A stretch of 54,187 bases of DNA, from NCBI RefSeq assembly GCF_001612745.1, contig NZ_BDBA01000061.1:1-54187 (forward strand). Direction: 5' to 3'. The notes below the pieces were generated by a model. The model did not search any database and was not told the DNA's origin. It saw only the letters and a program-made list of their open reading frames with translations. Both the position numbers and the translations under genes were made by a program. This document shows, piece by piece, positions 8,084 through 16,429 of the stretch. Positions within the stretch are counted from its first letter, which is position 1. The number at the start of each line of letters is the position of its first letter. This DNA comes from Nocardia amamiensis NBRC 102102 (GTDB lineage: Bacteria; Actinomycetota; Actinomycetes; Mycobacteriales; Mycobacteriaceae).

Positions 8084-9319
8084 ATGCCGTCAGCGGAGCA
8101 ACGATTGTGCGGGATGGAACTAGATAGAACCGGCCGTACGCTCAGGCAGTTACGGACCGAACGCGGACTCACCTTGCGCGAACTTGCAGCGGTAACGTTC
8201 TGCGACTACTCGCAGCTGGCGAACATTGAAGCGGGGCGACGTTGGCCGAAAGATCGCGGATGGGCCGAGCGCGTGGACAGGGCGCTCAACGCAGGTGGCG
8301 CCTTGATCTCGGCGTGGGATGCGGACCAAGCCGAGCACGCGCGGCGCAATGACACGTTGCGGATGCTCGACCAGGCGCGGAGGGAGTCCGAGGCGCTTCT
8401 AGCCGAACCGGACGCGGTGCCGCTGGACGATATGCAATCCGGCATCATCGACGTAGCCCGCAACGCCCGGTTCGAGTCATATGACCGAACCCTGAGTCGA
8501 GCTATGGACATTCGCGCGGAGTTGGTGCGACGTATCAAGTTGGGCGCGCACCGGCCAGACGAGATACGCGAGCTGTATATAGCGCTCGGCCGTGTGTGTG
8601 GAGTGTTGTCGTACCTGACGCTCGACCTTGGGCAGGCGGACACGGCGCGCGTTCACGCACAAGCATCGTTCCAACTCGGCGACCGGGCGGACCACGACCA
8701 GTTGAGGGCATGGGCGCGCGGTACACAAGCGTTGGCGTTCCGGTTCGTGAAGGATTTCGAACGCGCACGAGACGCGGCAACGGACGGGCTGAGGTACGTC
8801 ACGCACTCGACCGGCACCGCCGAACCCCGGCTCTTGTGCGGTCTGGCTGCGTCGGTCGCGAACCTTGGCGACTCGGCGCGGGCGCTCGAACTGCTCGACC
8901 AGGCCGAGCGTGCACGGGACGCAGCGGGACCGGACGAAATACCCGGCTTGTTCACATTCACGCCAGCCAAACAGATTTACTATCGGGGTTTTTCGCTAAT
9001 GTGGGCGGACGACAAGAAGACGCTCCGTAAGTCTGTGCAGGCGTCTGAGGAAGCAATTGCCGCGTGGCGAGTGCAGCGGTCCCCCGGTGACGAGATGTTG
9101 TCTCAAATCTACTTGGCGTCCGCGAGCGCGCGCCTCGGCGACTTGGACGGCAGTATTGCCGCTGTATCGCCAGTGTTGGAGAACCCGATCAGTGCTCATT
9201 TCTCGTGGGTGCGCAAGCGTCTCAACCAATTGGAAGGGCTACTGGCAGAGCACTTCCCGGATTCCTCGGTTGCGGGAGACATGCGGGAAACCTTGGTTGC
9301 CTACGTTCACTCGGCTTGA
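8084..9319 (+). CDS. Helix-turn-helix regulator with TPR-like C-terminal region
   Basis: A 411-residue protein. The XRE helix-turn-helix is at about residues 14-65 (RTLRQLRTERGLTLRELAAV and the recognition region YSQLANIEAGRRW). From residue 115 on, the sequence is helical with repeated Ala/Leu/Arg patterns (for example ARVHAQASFQLGDRADHDQL and ARALELLDQAERARDAAG), consistent with tetratricopeptide repeats that sense a peptide or partner. GAGGTG (8074-8079) supports ATG 8084; ATG 8114 is an alternative. The frame is open far upstream, but that part overlaps the DUF397 gene. It follows the XRE/DUF397 pair after 151 bp and probably belongs to the same regulatory island. Confidence 0.85.
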   Translation: MPSAEQRLCGMELDRTGRTLRQLRTERGLTLRELAAVTFCDYSQLANIEAGRRWPKDRGWAERVDRALNAGGALISAWDADQAEHARRNDTLRMLDQARRESEALLAEPDAVPLDDMQSGIIDVARNARFESYDRTLSRAMDIRAELVRRIKLGAHRPDEIRELYIALGRVCGVLSYLTLDLGQADTARVHAQASFQLGDRADHDQLRAWARGTQALAFRFVKDFERARDAATDGLRYVTHSTGTAEPRLLCGLAASVANLGDSARALELLDQAERARDAAGPDEIPGLFTFTPAKQIYYRGFSLMWADDKKTLRKSVQASEEAIAAWRVQRSPGDEMLSQIYLASASARLGDLDGSIAAVSPVLENPISAHFSWVRKRLNQLEGLLAEHFPDSSVAGDMRETLVAYVHSA

Positions 9320-9357
9320 GTCAACCCGGGACGCGCCGGTCGAGTCGGTCGCCCAGT

Positions 9358-9753
9358 TCAGTCGTCCAGGTCGATCCGCACCGTGAGCAAGTCGGTGCCG
9401 ACCAATCGGACTGCCGCGCTGTTGGCGCGTGGCAGGGAGGCCAGGCGGGTACGGGCGTCGTCGTCGGGCAGCAGGTGCGCGGTGCCGGTGTGCCAGTGCC
9501 CGTGCAGGCGTAGCCGGACGTGGTTGTCCGCCTTGATGTTCCGGATGTACTGCGAGCGCTCGCCGAACTCCGAGACGAGCCAGAATTCGCTGCCGATCTT
9601 CTTTCCGCCGATCGGGGTGACGCGCGGCTGACCGCTGACGCGGCCGGTGGTTTCCAGCAGAGTCTGGATGGGCACGGTGCGAGTGATCGGGTTGGCGACG
9701 CGGCGTTGGAACGCCGTCACTACCCGATGCTGGATGTCGCGCATGTTCGGCAT
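9358..9753 (-). CDS. Deazaflavin (F420)-dependent nitroreductase family protein
   Basis: The 131-residue protein is of Ddn-family length. It shows the family features TTGRVSGQPRVTPIG (the early Gly/Arg-rich strand), EFWLVSEFGERSQY and the following NIKADNHVRLRLHGHWH. Members bind F420 or another flavin in a split-barrel fold and reduce nitro compounds or quinones. The ATG at 9753 is closely followed upstream by a dyad (CAGTA-N10-TACTG, 9761-9780) that might be an operator. The gene stands alone, convergent with the regulator ending at 9319 and divergent from phoU. A decayed copy of its middle is at 2575-2656. Confidence 0.85.
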   Translation of the reverse strand: MPNMRDIQHRVVTAFQRRVANPITRTVPIQTLLETTGRVSGQPRVTPIGGKKIGSEFWLVSEFGERSQYIRNIKADNHVRLRLHGHWHTGTAHLLPDDDARTRLASLPRANSAAVRLVGTDLLTVRIDLDD

Positions 9754-10143
9754 GCGGCGACAGTAACAGCGCCGCTACTGGTCGGCATGCTTCGACACCG
9801 CGGCAATTATTGGCCTGATCAGGGTTTATGCGCGATAGGCAGCTGGTATGACGCACGCCACGATGCTCAGTGCCGCGATACCTCTGCGCGTGGGACCCAC
9901 CGCAGCTGCCGCCATGGCGATTTCGCCGACGCATCGATCGACGCCGACGGATCGCTCGTAGTCGAAGCCGGCCGCGAATTGAAACCTGCTGCACTACCAG
10001 GTATTTCGCCGATCGGAACAAGGGCGGCCGCCGATCTTCCGACGACGGCGAGCGCAAGGGGGGTAGCGCCGAGGCTATGTCGTTACCGAAGAACATCCGG
10101 TAAGGAATCGACCCCGCGCCGGTCGATAGGTGAGAATTTGGCG
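9754..10143. other. Intergenic region between divergent nitroreductase and phoU genes
   Basis: No supported gene in these 390 bp. It contains the dyad CAGTA-N10-TACTG at 9761-9780 just upstream of the nitroreductase start, and a perfect 10-bp palindrome CCTGATCAGG at 9814-9823. Both could be regulator sites. Open frames crossing the region have arginine-rich, non-protein-like translations. Confidence 0.5.
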
Positions 10144-10803
10144 GTGCGGACCCAGTTCACTGCCGAGCTCATTGCGTTGACCAAGGACTTGACGCTGATG
10201 AGCACGCTCGCCCACGACGCCGTCGAGCGTGTCACCGATGCGCTGGTCGACGCCGACCTCGCCGCCACCTACGAGGCCTTCGCGCTCGACGAGCAGCTGC
10301 AGAAGATGTACAGCGCGTGCGAGGCGCGCACCGTGGTACTGCTGGCGCTGCAGGCGCCCGTCGCCCGCGACCTGCGGCATGTGGTGACCGCGATCCAGAT
10401 CGCCGGTGAACTATCCCGGATCGGGTGGCTGGCCAGCCGGGTCGCCGATCAGGTGTATCAGCGTCACCCCGCGCAGGTCGCTCCGCAGCCGATCCTGGGC
10501 ATCCTCGCCGCGATGGGAAAGCTGGCCGCCGAGCATACGGCACTGGCAGGACGTGCGGTTGCCGGTCAGCAACCGCTGTCCGAGGAGACGCTCGCCGCAC
10601 CATCGATGGAAACGCTCCACCAGCAATTGCATTCGGCGCTGCGCGACCCCGCATCCCAGCCGCCCACCGATATGGCGATCGACAACGCATTGCTCGGACA
10701 CCACATGGAGCGCTGCGTCGATCACACCGCACGTATTGATCGGCTGATCCGCTTCCTCGACACCGGCGTTCCCCCGACCGCCCAGCCCAGCGAGGACGAG
10801 TGA
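10144..10803 (+). CDS. phoU: Phosphate signalling complex protein PhoU
   Basis: The 219-residue protein is all-helical and built from two PhoU repeats: TLAHDAVERVTDALVDADL leading into the acidic DEQLQKMYSACEAR, and the second repeat around VARDLRHVVTAIQIAGELSR, with the final HHMERCVDHTARIDRLIRF. PhoU links the PstSCAB phosphate transporter to the PhoR sensor kinase and represses the Pho regulon when phosphate is ample. No pst or phoR genes are nearby, so this may be a second, orphan PhoU. GTG 10144 follows AGGTGAG (10128-10134) at about 9 nt; the frame is open upstream, but that part is not protein-like. A strong hairpin follows the stop codon directly. Confidence 0.88.
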   Translation: MRTQFTAELIALTKDLTLMSTLAHDAVERVTDALVDADLAATYEAFALDEQLQKMYSACEARTVVLLALQAPVARDLRHVVTAIQIAGELSRIGWLASRVADQVYQRHPAQVAPQPILGILAAMGKLAAEHTALAGRAVAGQQPLSEETLAAPSMETLHQQLHSALRDPASQPPTDMAIDNALLGHHMERCVDHTARIDRLIRFLDTGVPPTAQPSEDE

Positions 10804-10832
10804 GCTCGTGGCCGAGCGCCTCGGCCACGAGC
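10804..10832. terminator. Perfect 13-bp hairpin after phoU
   Basis: GCTCGTGGCCGAG (10804-10816) pairs perfectly with CTCGGCCACGAGC (10820-10832) around a 3-nt loop, one base after the phoU stop. A second, 7-bp hairpin (10849-10855 with 10862-10868) follows. With a convergent gene ending at 10905, these probably terminate from both sides. No U-tract is seen, which is normal in actinobacteria. Confidence 0.75.
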
Positions 10833-10904
10833 GTTCGCCGGTCAAGGGGCTGGGATTCCGGTCCCAGCGCGCTGTCGCTCCCGATCGGGTGAACGCGATC
10901 AGTG

Positions 10905-13900
10905 TTAGAGCTCGATAGTGCCGCCTCCCGATCCCGGCGCGGGCATCGGTGTGCGCCAGAGGGTCCCGATGAATTCCAGCATGCGTTGGCGCACATCGTT
11001 TCCGTACGACGGATTGTTGCCCGCGATGGCGATGGCCACGAAGTAGGCCGAACCTCGGCCGGTGCCGCGCAGCACGGCCGCGCTGGACGACATCGGCAGA
11101 TAGTGCTTGCCGGGAATGTTGTTGTGACCGCGAATGGCGACCGCCTGGATCGTGATCGACTGGAAGAGTGCATCCCAGTCGGCATTGCTCGATGCGGTGG
11201 CGAAGTCGTCGTTTGTGGTGAGCGTGATTCCTTGGGAAGCCAGGGTGGTCGCCACAGTGGCCCAGCGTTGTTTGACGACGGTGATGCGGGAGTCGTCGCC
11301 GGTGTATCCGCGTACGAAGTCCACGATCGGCAGATAGGCGACACGGCCGGTGGACTGGATGGCGCCACGGCCGCGGAACTTGTAGAAGTCGGCCTCCTGC
11401 AGGAACGCCGTCGAACTGTCGATCGTGGTCGGCACGCCGGACGGCCAGACAGTGCCTTTCCATTCCGTGCGATCACGCACCACCTGCGCGGTGGGCGCAA
11501 GCGTCCCGAACACGGCGAGATAGACCGGGTCGTGGAAGCAGGCGAAGGCGGTGCGGTTGCCATTGCTGGTGTTGTAGGAGCCCTTGGTGAAAGGGTTCTC
11601 GCCGGGACGCTGGATGACGAAGGAATCGAACGCGTACGACAGTCCGGGATGACCGTAACCGCCGACGGTTTCGGCGCCACGGAACAACAACCGCCCACCG
11701 GTTTCGTGCAGGAATTTCGCCATCAACGTGGCGAATTCGGGCAGCGAGATGCCGGGGACGCCCGCGCCGCGGTCGGTGCCGACGATCGCAGGGAAGGCAT
11801 TCCAGGTTTCGGTGAACCGGTTGAGCGTATCGATGTCCATCGACATCGATAGCGGCCCCCAGCTACCGCGTCCGGCCAGGGTGGCGCTGAACCATCCGGC
11901 GAAGGTTTTGCCGGTGGTGTCCAGGAAGTAGTTGTCGACGTCGGTGGCATTGAAGAATTCGACCGCGGCGGCCTGGCCGAGCTGGGTGTCGTTGGCCGCC
12001 GTGACCGGCACGGTTGTGCCCGGCGCCCGGGTGCCGACCGTGACGTAGTCCGGGTCGTAGGCGCGCTGTGCCGCTTTGGTGAAGGTGTCCTGCGCGGTTT
12101 GCGGTGTCATCAGGTTCTTCGCCTGCGCATTGCCCAGCACGTGCTGGAGATCCTGCAGGTCCTGGGTGGTCGTCGAAGACCGGTCGCTCGGTGTGGTGCG
12201 GCCGGAGCCGAGCCCGACGGAGGGTTCGGCCGCACCGCCGCCACTGCCTCCGGCGGCGGAACTGCCGTACTTGGCTTGGATCTCCCTGGCCCGGTTGGCG
12301 GCCTCGGCGATCGAAATCGTGTTGTCGGACAGTTTCTTCAGCAGATCGGCGACCTCGGCACGACCGGACATGTCGCGGAAGATGTCCGGGGTTCCGAGCA
12401 GTTGCAATGCGGCCGCCAAGCCGACGGGATCGGGCGCCGCAGTCGGGGACACCACATTGACCAGGGACTGCGGGAACTGTGTCGGCGTCGGTGTGGTCGG
12501 GGTCGGGTTCGGGGTGGTCGGGGTAACCGGCGCGATATCCGGCGCCTGGATCGGGATCGGGTGTTCCTCCCACTTCCAGAATCGGGTGTTGTCGATCTCC
12601 TCGGCGATATTGCAATGCCCCAGCTTGCCTTCCGCGAACACACCGCGGGTCGGCATGGTGATCAGCCGCTCGGCCTGTGCCTCCGGCGGCGGACCACCGA
12701 CCACGACGCCGATGGCGGTCAGTGGGTAGGCGACATGGTTGCCGAACACTTCCAGCGGGGTCGGCATCGCGACATCCGCGAGCGTCTTGCCGTCCTGCCA
12801 CGGCATCGATTCGAAGGCGACGCTGATGTCGGCGGTCCGAGTGGCCAGCATGATCGCCCGGTTGTAATAGGCGTTGTTGCTGTTGGCGTGATCGATCAGG
12901 CGCTGCGCCGCCTGATATTCCTCCGGTGTCAGCGATTTCGCGGGGGACCAGGTGGGCGGAAGGTCGGCCGGGCGGGGGCCTGGCCTGCGAATGAACGTAA
13001 CGGTGTTGGAGGCGCCGTTGAGCGGGAAGTAGAAGTCCACGTCGGTGTCGTCGAGCAGTGCGACGGCACCGCCTGGATGGAAGGCCCTGATGGCGAGACG
13101 GTCCATCCGCCATTCGTCATCGTCGTGCAGGACGAACTCGAATCCGACCAGATCCCGCCACGCGATCGGACCGCTGGACGGCTTCGTGATGAACCAGCCC
13201 ATCGCGGTGTCGTTGAGGCGCTCGCCGACATTGATGTTGTCGGTCTCGGATCCTTTCTCCCATTGCTTGAGCAGTGGCCGCGTCACCGTCGAATTGCCGT
13301 CCACCACGATGAGGTTCACCATCGCCAGCTCGTCGGTCTTGTCCCGCAGGCCATCCGACGTCTTCACGCCGAATTCGAAGAGCGCGAACCGGATGTCGCC
13401 CTCCCAGAACTGCGGGATCGGCTTGTCCAGCTTCGTGGGGTCGACATTGTGCAGCGTCTGGTTCCTGGCGACCTGATCCTGCTTGACCAGGGCCGCGAAC
13501 CCGGGCGCGAGCGTCGGGTCCAGCAGGACCGGTTCGAGCGCGGCCCGGTGCCGCAGCAGTTCCGCCATGCCGAAAGTGGTGATCGCCCCTGGATATTTCA
13601 CCAGCACCGCGGGACGCCGGCGAAGGAACTGCACCGTTACCCGATAGTGGCGCAACACCTCGTAGTACAGGATGGTCAGCGTGTGGGCGCGGTTGTAGTT
13701 GGAGAAGGTGCGGGTCTGGATCGTTTCCTTCTCTTCCTGCCTGGCCTGGATCACCACCGTCGAATTCAATTCGCGCTGTGCGGAGCTGGCCTGGCTGAAG
13801 CTGTCGCTGAGTCGCTGCACATTCTGGGCGGTCAAATCGCGGCTGCCCTCGCTGGTCGCGGTGGAGCCGCCCATACTCCACGCGTCGCCGACGGCCGCGC

Positions 13901-15176
13901 CGAGACCGACGACACCGAGATTTGCCCCGCCGCTGCCGCCGCCGGAGTGTGCGACACCGCCCATGAAATTGGAGCCGTGCTGCATTTCGCGTAGCCCGGC
14001 CTGGACCGTTTCGCTGATGGTGCGGTCGCGGTGCGTCTGGTGCAGGATCTCCTCGGTCAGTTTGGTGTTCTCATCGCGTTTGGTGAGGCTGTCCCAGGAC
14101 CAATCGATCACGGCGAGCTTCACCGACTCACCGGGAGCCAGCGGCATGCTGTAGAGGATCTCGCCCAGGGAATGCCCGAGCGCGCTCCAAGTGACCTTGT
14201 ACTCATCGATGTAGGCGGCGCGGTAGGGGTCCGGGATGTCGATGCCCGGCGGGTCGTCGCTGAGCCGCACCACCTGTCTGGTGACGAACTCGTGCAGCGA
14301 AAGTGTTGCCGGGTAGAGGTTTTCGCAGCCGTTCTCGCCGATGAGCTGGTTGGGATTGGTCGCGAACGACGACGGGGACAACTGCCAGTCGGTGAGGCTC
14401 GGGTTCTGCATGGAGGACATGCCCGCCTCGTAATGCGGCGGCCGCAGCCCCGGCTGCGGCACCACCAGCCTGCCGACAACCGCGCCGTCGGTGAACCGGC
14501 TCTGGTTCAGGACGTCGATCCACCCCGATGATCCATAGGGCAGCGCGCGGATGCTGATGGCCTCCTCCCCGCCGCCGTCTCCACCGCGGCGGACCACCCC
14601 GGCGCGGCGGAGGCCGGCCTCGCTGTCGAGATAGTGGCAGACCAGCGACGGCAGCCGGGTGAGGTCGTAGGACGCGTACCCCACGTGGTCGGTCCACAGC
14701 ACACCGAGCGGCGCCGACCACTTGACGGACCGATCCGAGGCCGCCATCGGCTCCAGGTCCATCCCGGTCGCGTTGTCGATTACCGCTTCCGCGGCCATCG
14801 AGTCGATCTGCTCGGTGTCCAGCGCGCCCACGTGCTCGACCCCGGCTCGGTCGAGCATGTGCCGCAGGACGTTTTCGGTCAACTCGGCAGTGAGATCGAT
14901 ATTCTCGCAGAGCTTCTCGACGCTGGCGGGTGCGAGCCCGGTGCGGATCGCCTGGCTGACGGCGCGGCGGACAGCGTCGTGCATTTGCCGCCGAATATCG
15001 GCGTCGACCGCGTACACCCCCGCCGAGACAGCCTCGTCTATCCGACCGCGATCGGAACCGGGGTCGTACTGAGTGACGACAACCTCGGCGTAGATGGGGT
15101 GGCGGGTAATCGGTCCGCCGGTTTCCTTGTCGATCAGATACAGCCCGAGATGGGTGAGGGAACCGAATTGCGTCAT
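10905..15176 (-). CDS. 1423-residue multidomain protein with C-terminal GH19-like hydrolase domain
   Basis: The ATG at 15176 is the first one that gives a protein-like N-terminus (MTQFGSLTHLGLYLIDKETG); the open frame before it is not convincing. There is no signal peptide. Residues 1-340 are an unrecognised, mostly helical region. A central module (about 340-560) contains GESVKLAVIDWSWDS (near 350-363), a Gly-rich stretch (about 398-440), a long polar coiled-coil-like segment and NYNRAHTLTILYYEVLRHY (from 493). I have seen this pattern in large uncharacterised bacterial proteins but know no function. A Pro/Thr linker (about 878-898) and a Gly/Ala linker (about 971-986) follow. The last 300 residues resemble family 19 glycoside hydrolases: FLHETGG with E1158 at the place of the catalytic acid, and FRGRGAIQSTGR (1267-1278) like the conserved GRG-IQ motif. 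It may cleave peptidoglycan or chitin-like polymers. Other possibilities: a phage-tail-like or injected effector protein. Confidence 0.75.
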   Translation of the reverse strand: MTQFGSLTHLGLYLIDKETGGPITRHPIYAEVVVTQYDPGSDRGRIDEAVSAGVYAVDADIRRQMHDAVRRAVSQAIRTGLAPASVEKLCENIDLTAELTENVLRHMLDRAGVEHVGALDTEQIDSMAAEAVIDNATGMDLEPMAASDRSVKWSAPLGVLWTDHVGYASYDLTRLPSLVCHYLDSEAGLRRAGVVRRGGDGGGEEAISIRALPYGSSGWIDVLNQSRFTDGAVVGRLVVPQPGLRPPHYEAGMSSMQNPSLTDWQLSPSSFATNPNQLIGENGCENLYPATLSLHEFVTRQVVRLSDDPPGIDIPDPYRAAYIDEYKVTWSALGHSLGEILYSMPLAPGESVKLAVIDWSWDSLTKRDENTKLTEEILHQTHRDRTISETVQAGLREMQHGSNFMGGVAHSGGGSGGANLGVVGLGAAVGDAWSMGGSTATSEGSRDLTAQNVQRLSDSFSQASSAQRELNSTVVIQARQEEKETIQTRTFSNYNRAHTLTILYYEVLRHYRVTVQFLRRRPAVLVKYPGAITTFGMAELLRHRAALEPVLLDPTLAPGFAALVKQDQVARNQTLHNVDPTKLDKPIPQFWEGDIRFALFEFGVKTSDGLRDKTDELAMVNLIVVDGNSTVTRPLLKQWEKGSETDNINVGERLNDTAMGWFITKPSSGPIAWRDLVGFEFVLHDDDEWRMDRLAIRAFHPGGAVALLDDTDVDFYFPLNGASNTVTFIRRPGPRPADLPPTWSPAKSLTPEEYQAAQRLIDHANSNNAYYNRAIMLATRTADISVAFESMPWQDGKTLADVAMPTPLEVFGNHVAYPLTAIGVVVGGPPPEAQAERLITMPTRGVFAEGKLGHCNIAEEIDNTRFWKWEEHPIPIQAPDIAPVTPTTPNPTPTTPTPTQFPQSLVNVVSPTAAPDPVGLAAALQLLGTPDIFRDMSGRAEVADLLKKLSDNTISIAEAANRAREIQAKYGSSAAGGSGGGAAEPSVGLGSGRTTPSDRSSTTTQDLQDLQHVLGNAQAKNLMTPQTAQDTFTKAAQRAYDPDYVTVGTRAPGTTVPVTAANDTQLGQAAAVEFFNATDVDNYFLDTTGKTFAGWFSATLAGRGSWGPLSMSMDIDTLNRFTETWNAFPAIVGTDRGAGVPGISLPEFATLMAKFLHETGGRLLFRGAETVGGYGHPGLSYAFDSFVIQRPGENPFTKGSYNTSNGNRTAFACFHDPVYLAVFGTLAPTAQVVRDRTEWKGTVWPSGVPTTIDSSTAFLQEADFYKFRGRGAIQSTGRVAYLPIVDFVRGYTGDDSRITVVKQRWATVATTLASQGITLTTNDDFATASSNADWDALFQSITIQAVAIRGHNNIPGKHYLPMSSSAAVLRGTGRGSAYFVAIAIAGNNPSYGNDVRQRMLEFIGTLWRTPMPAPGSGGGTIEL

Positions 15177-15490
15177 CACTCGATCCGTTCGCCGAAGTAT
15201 GGGACTCGGACCGTATCCCCGCGAATCAGGCCTGGTCCTGCGTAGTTCACTACGCGAAAATCCACGAGAACCCGAAGCGCTGTTGTCGCTCGCACCGGCG
15301 GGTACTTGCTCCGCCCCGCAGCGCTGCGGTAGCCGAGATGAGCGGCGAGGCTGTGGATTCCATCGCTGCGAACGGTGTATCGCCGACGCCGCCTCGACGA
15401 AGCGCCGCGAACGACCGGAGTGCGTGCGCCGACACGGTTGGCGTGTCACGCACACGACGAGCATTCATGGTCGAGGCATAGAGTGGACCC
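15177..15490. other. Divergent promoter region between the giant gene and mmuM
   Basis: These 314 bp separate two divergent genes and carry no supported gene. A perfect inverted repeat GCGTAG-TTCA-CTACGC lies at 15240-15255, 64 bp upstream of the giant gene's start, and is a candidate operator. Nothing else stands out. Confidence 0.5.
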
Positions 15491-16381
15491 GTGCTGTTCG
15501 ACCTCGCGTCGGGGGTGCTGATCTCGGATGGCGGCTTGGCCACCGAGCTGGAGGCGCGCGGCCACGACCTGTCCGACGCACTCTGGTCGGCCCGGCTCCT
15601 GGTGGACGATCCCGCCGCGATCGAGGCCGTGCACGCGGCGTACTTCCAGGCAGGGGCCGATATCGCGACCACAGCGAGCTATCAGGCGTCGTTCGAGGGA
15701 TTCGCCGCGCGCGGGCTGAGCCGGGCGGACTCGATCCGGCTGCTGCGCCGCAGCGTTGCCCTGGCGCGGGCAGCGCGTGACGCCTGTGCGGACGGGCGGC
15801 AGCGCTGGGTCGCCGCCTCGATCGGCCCGTACGGCGCGGCCCTGGCCGACGGCTCGGAGTACCGCGGACGCTATGGACGCAGCGTGGGCGAACTACGGGC
15901 TTGGCATCGGCCGAGACTGGAGGTGCTTGCGGACGCCGGCGCCGATCTGCTCGCGCTGGAAACCGTCCCGGACATCGACGAAGCCGAGGCGTTGGTCGAC
16001 CTGGTGACCGACATCGGTGTGCCCGCGTGGCTCAGCTACACCATCGAAGGCACCCGCACCCGGGCAGGGCAGCCGCTCGCGGACGCCTTCGCGGTCGCCG
16101 CCGCGTCGGACTCGATCATCGCGATCGGCGTGAACTGCTGCGCGCCCGCCGATGTCACCGCTGCGATCGAACTCGCAGCCGGCACCGGCAAACCTGTGGT
16201 CGCCTACCCGAACAGCGGCGAAGGCTGGGACGCCGCGCGCCGCACCTGGGCCGGCTCCGCCCGATTCGCCCCGGCACAGGCACGCGCCTGGGTGGCACGG
16301 GGCGCACGCGTCATCGGCGGATGCTGCCGTGTCGGCCCGGCCGACATCGCCCGGCTCGCAACCGAACTGCGCACAACGTGA
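15491..16381 (+). CDS. mmuM: Homocysteine S-methyltransferase
   Basis: The 296-residue protein is a complete (beta/alpha)8 zinc methyltransferase of the MmuM type: it transfers a methyl group from S-methylmethionine (or S-adenosylmethionine) to homocysteine, giving methionine. The zinc ligands are visible as the cysteine in IGVNCCAP and the cysteine pair in VIGGCCRVGPADIA near the C-terminus. The N-terminal DGGLATELEARG is the usual substrate-binding start of the family. GTG at 15491 is the start that gives family length. It stands alone, convergent with the sigma factor gene ending at 16430, 48 bp away. Confidence 0.93.
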   Translation: MLFDLASGVLISDGGLATELEARGHDLSDALWSARLLVDDPAAIEAVHAAYFQAGADIATTASYQASFEGFAARGLSRADSIRLLRRSVALARAARDACADGRQRWVAASIGPYGAALADGSEYRGRYGRSVGELRAWHRPRLEVLADAGADLLALETVPDIDEAEALVDLVTDIGVPAWLSYTIEGTRTRAGQPLADAFAVAAASDSIIAIGVNCCAPADVTAAIELAAGTGKPVVAYPNSGEGWDAARRTWAGSARFAPAQARAWVARGARVIGGCCRVGPADIARLATELRTT

Positions 16382-16429
16382 GCCTCGACCGACCGCACGG
16401 CGTCCGGCCATTCCAACCGAACTAGCGGA

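Noticed and set aside
9520..10143. N-terminal extension of the phoU frame
   Set aside because: It overlaps the nitroreductase gene and is not like PhoU; GTG 10144 has a ribosome binding site and gives family length.
12099..13994. Plus-strand open frame of 631 codons opposite the giant gene
   Set aside because: Antisense shadow; no conserved motif, Arg/Gly-rich.
15177..15464. N-terminal extension of the giant gene
   Set aside because: Arg/Ser-rich, non-protein-like translation; ATG 15176 begins the plausible protein.
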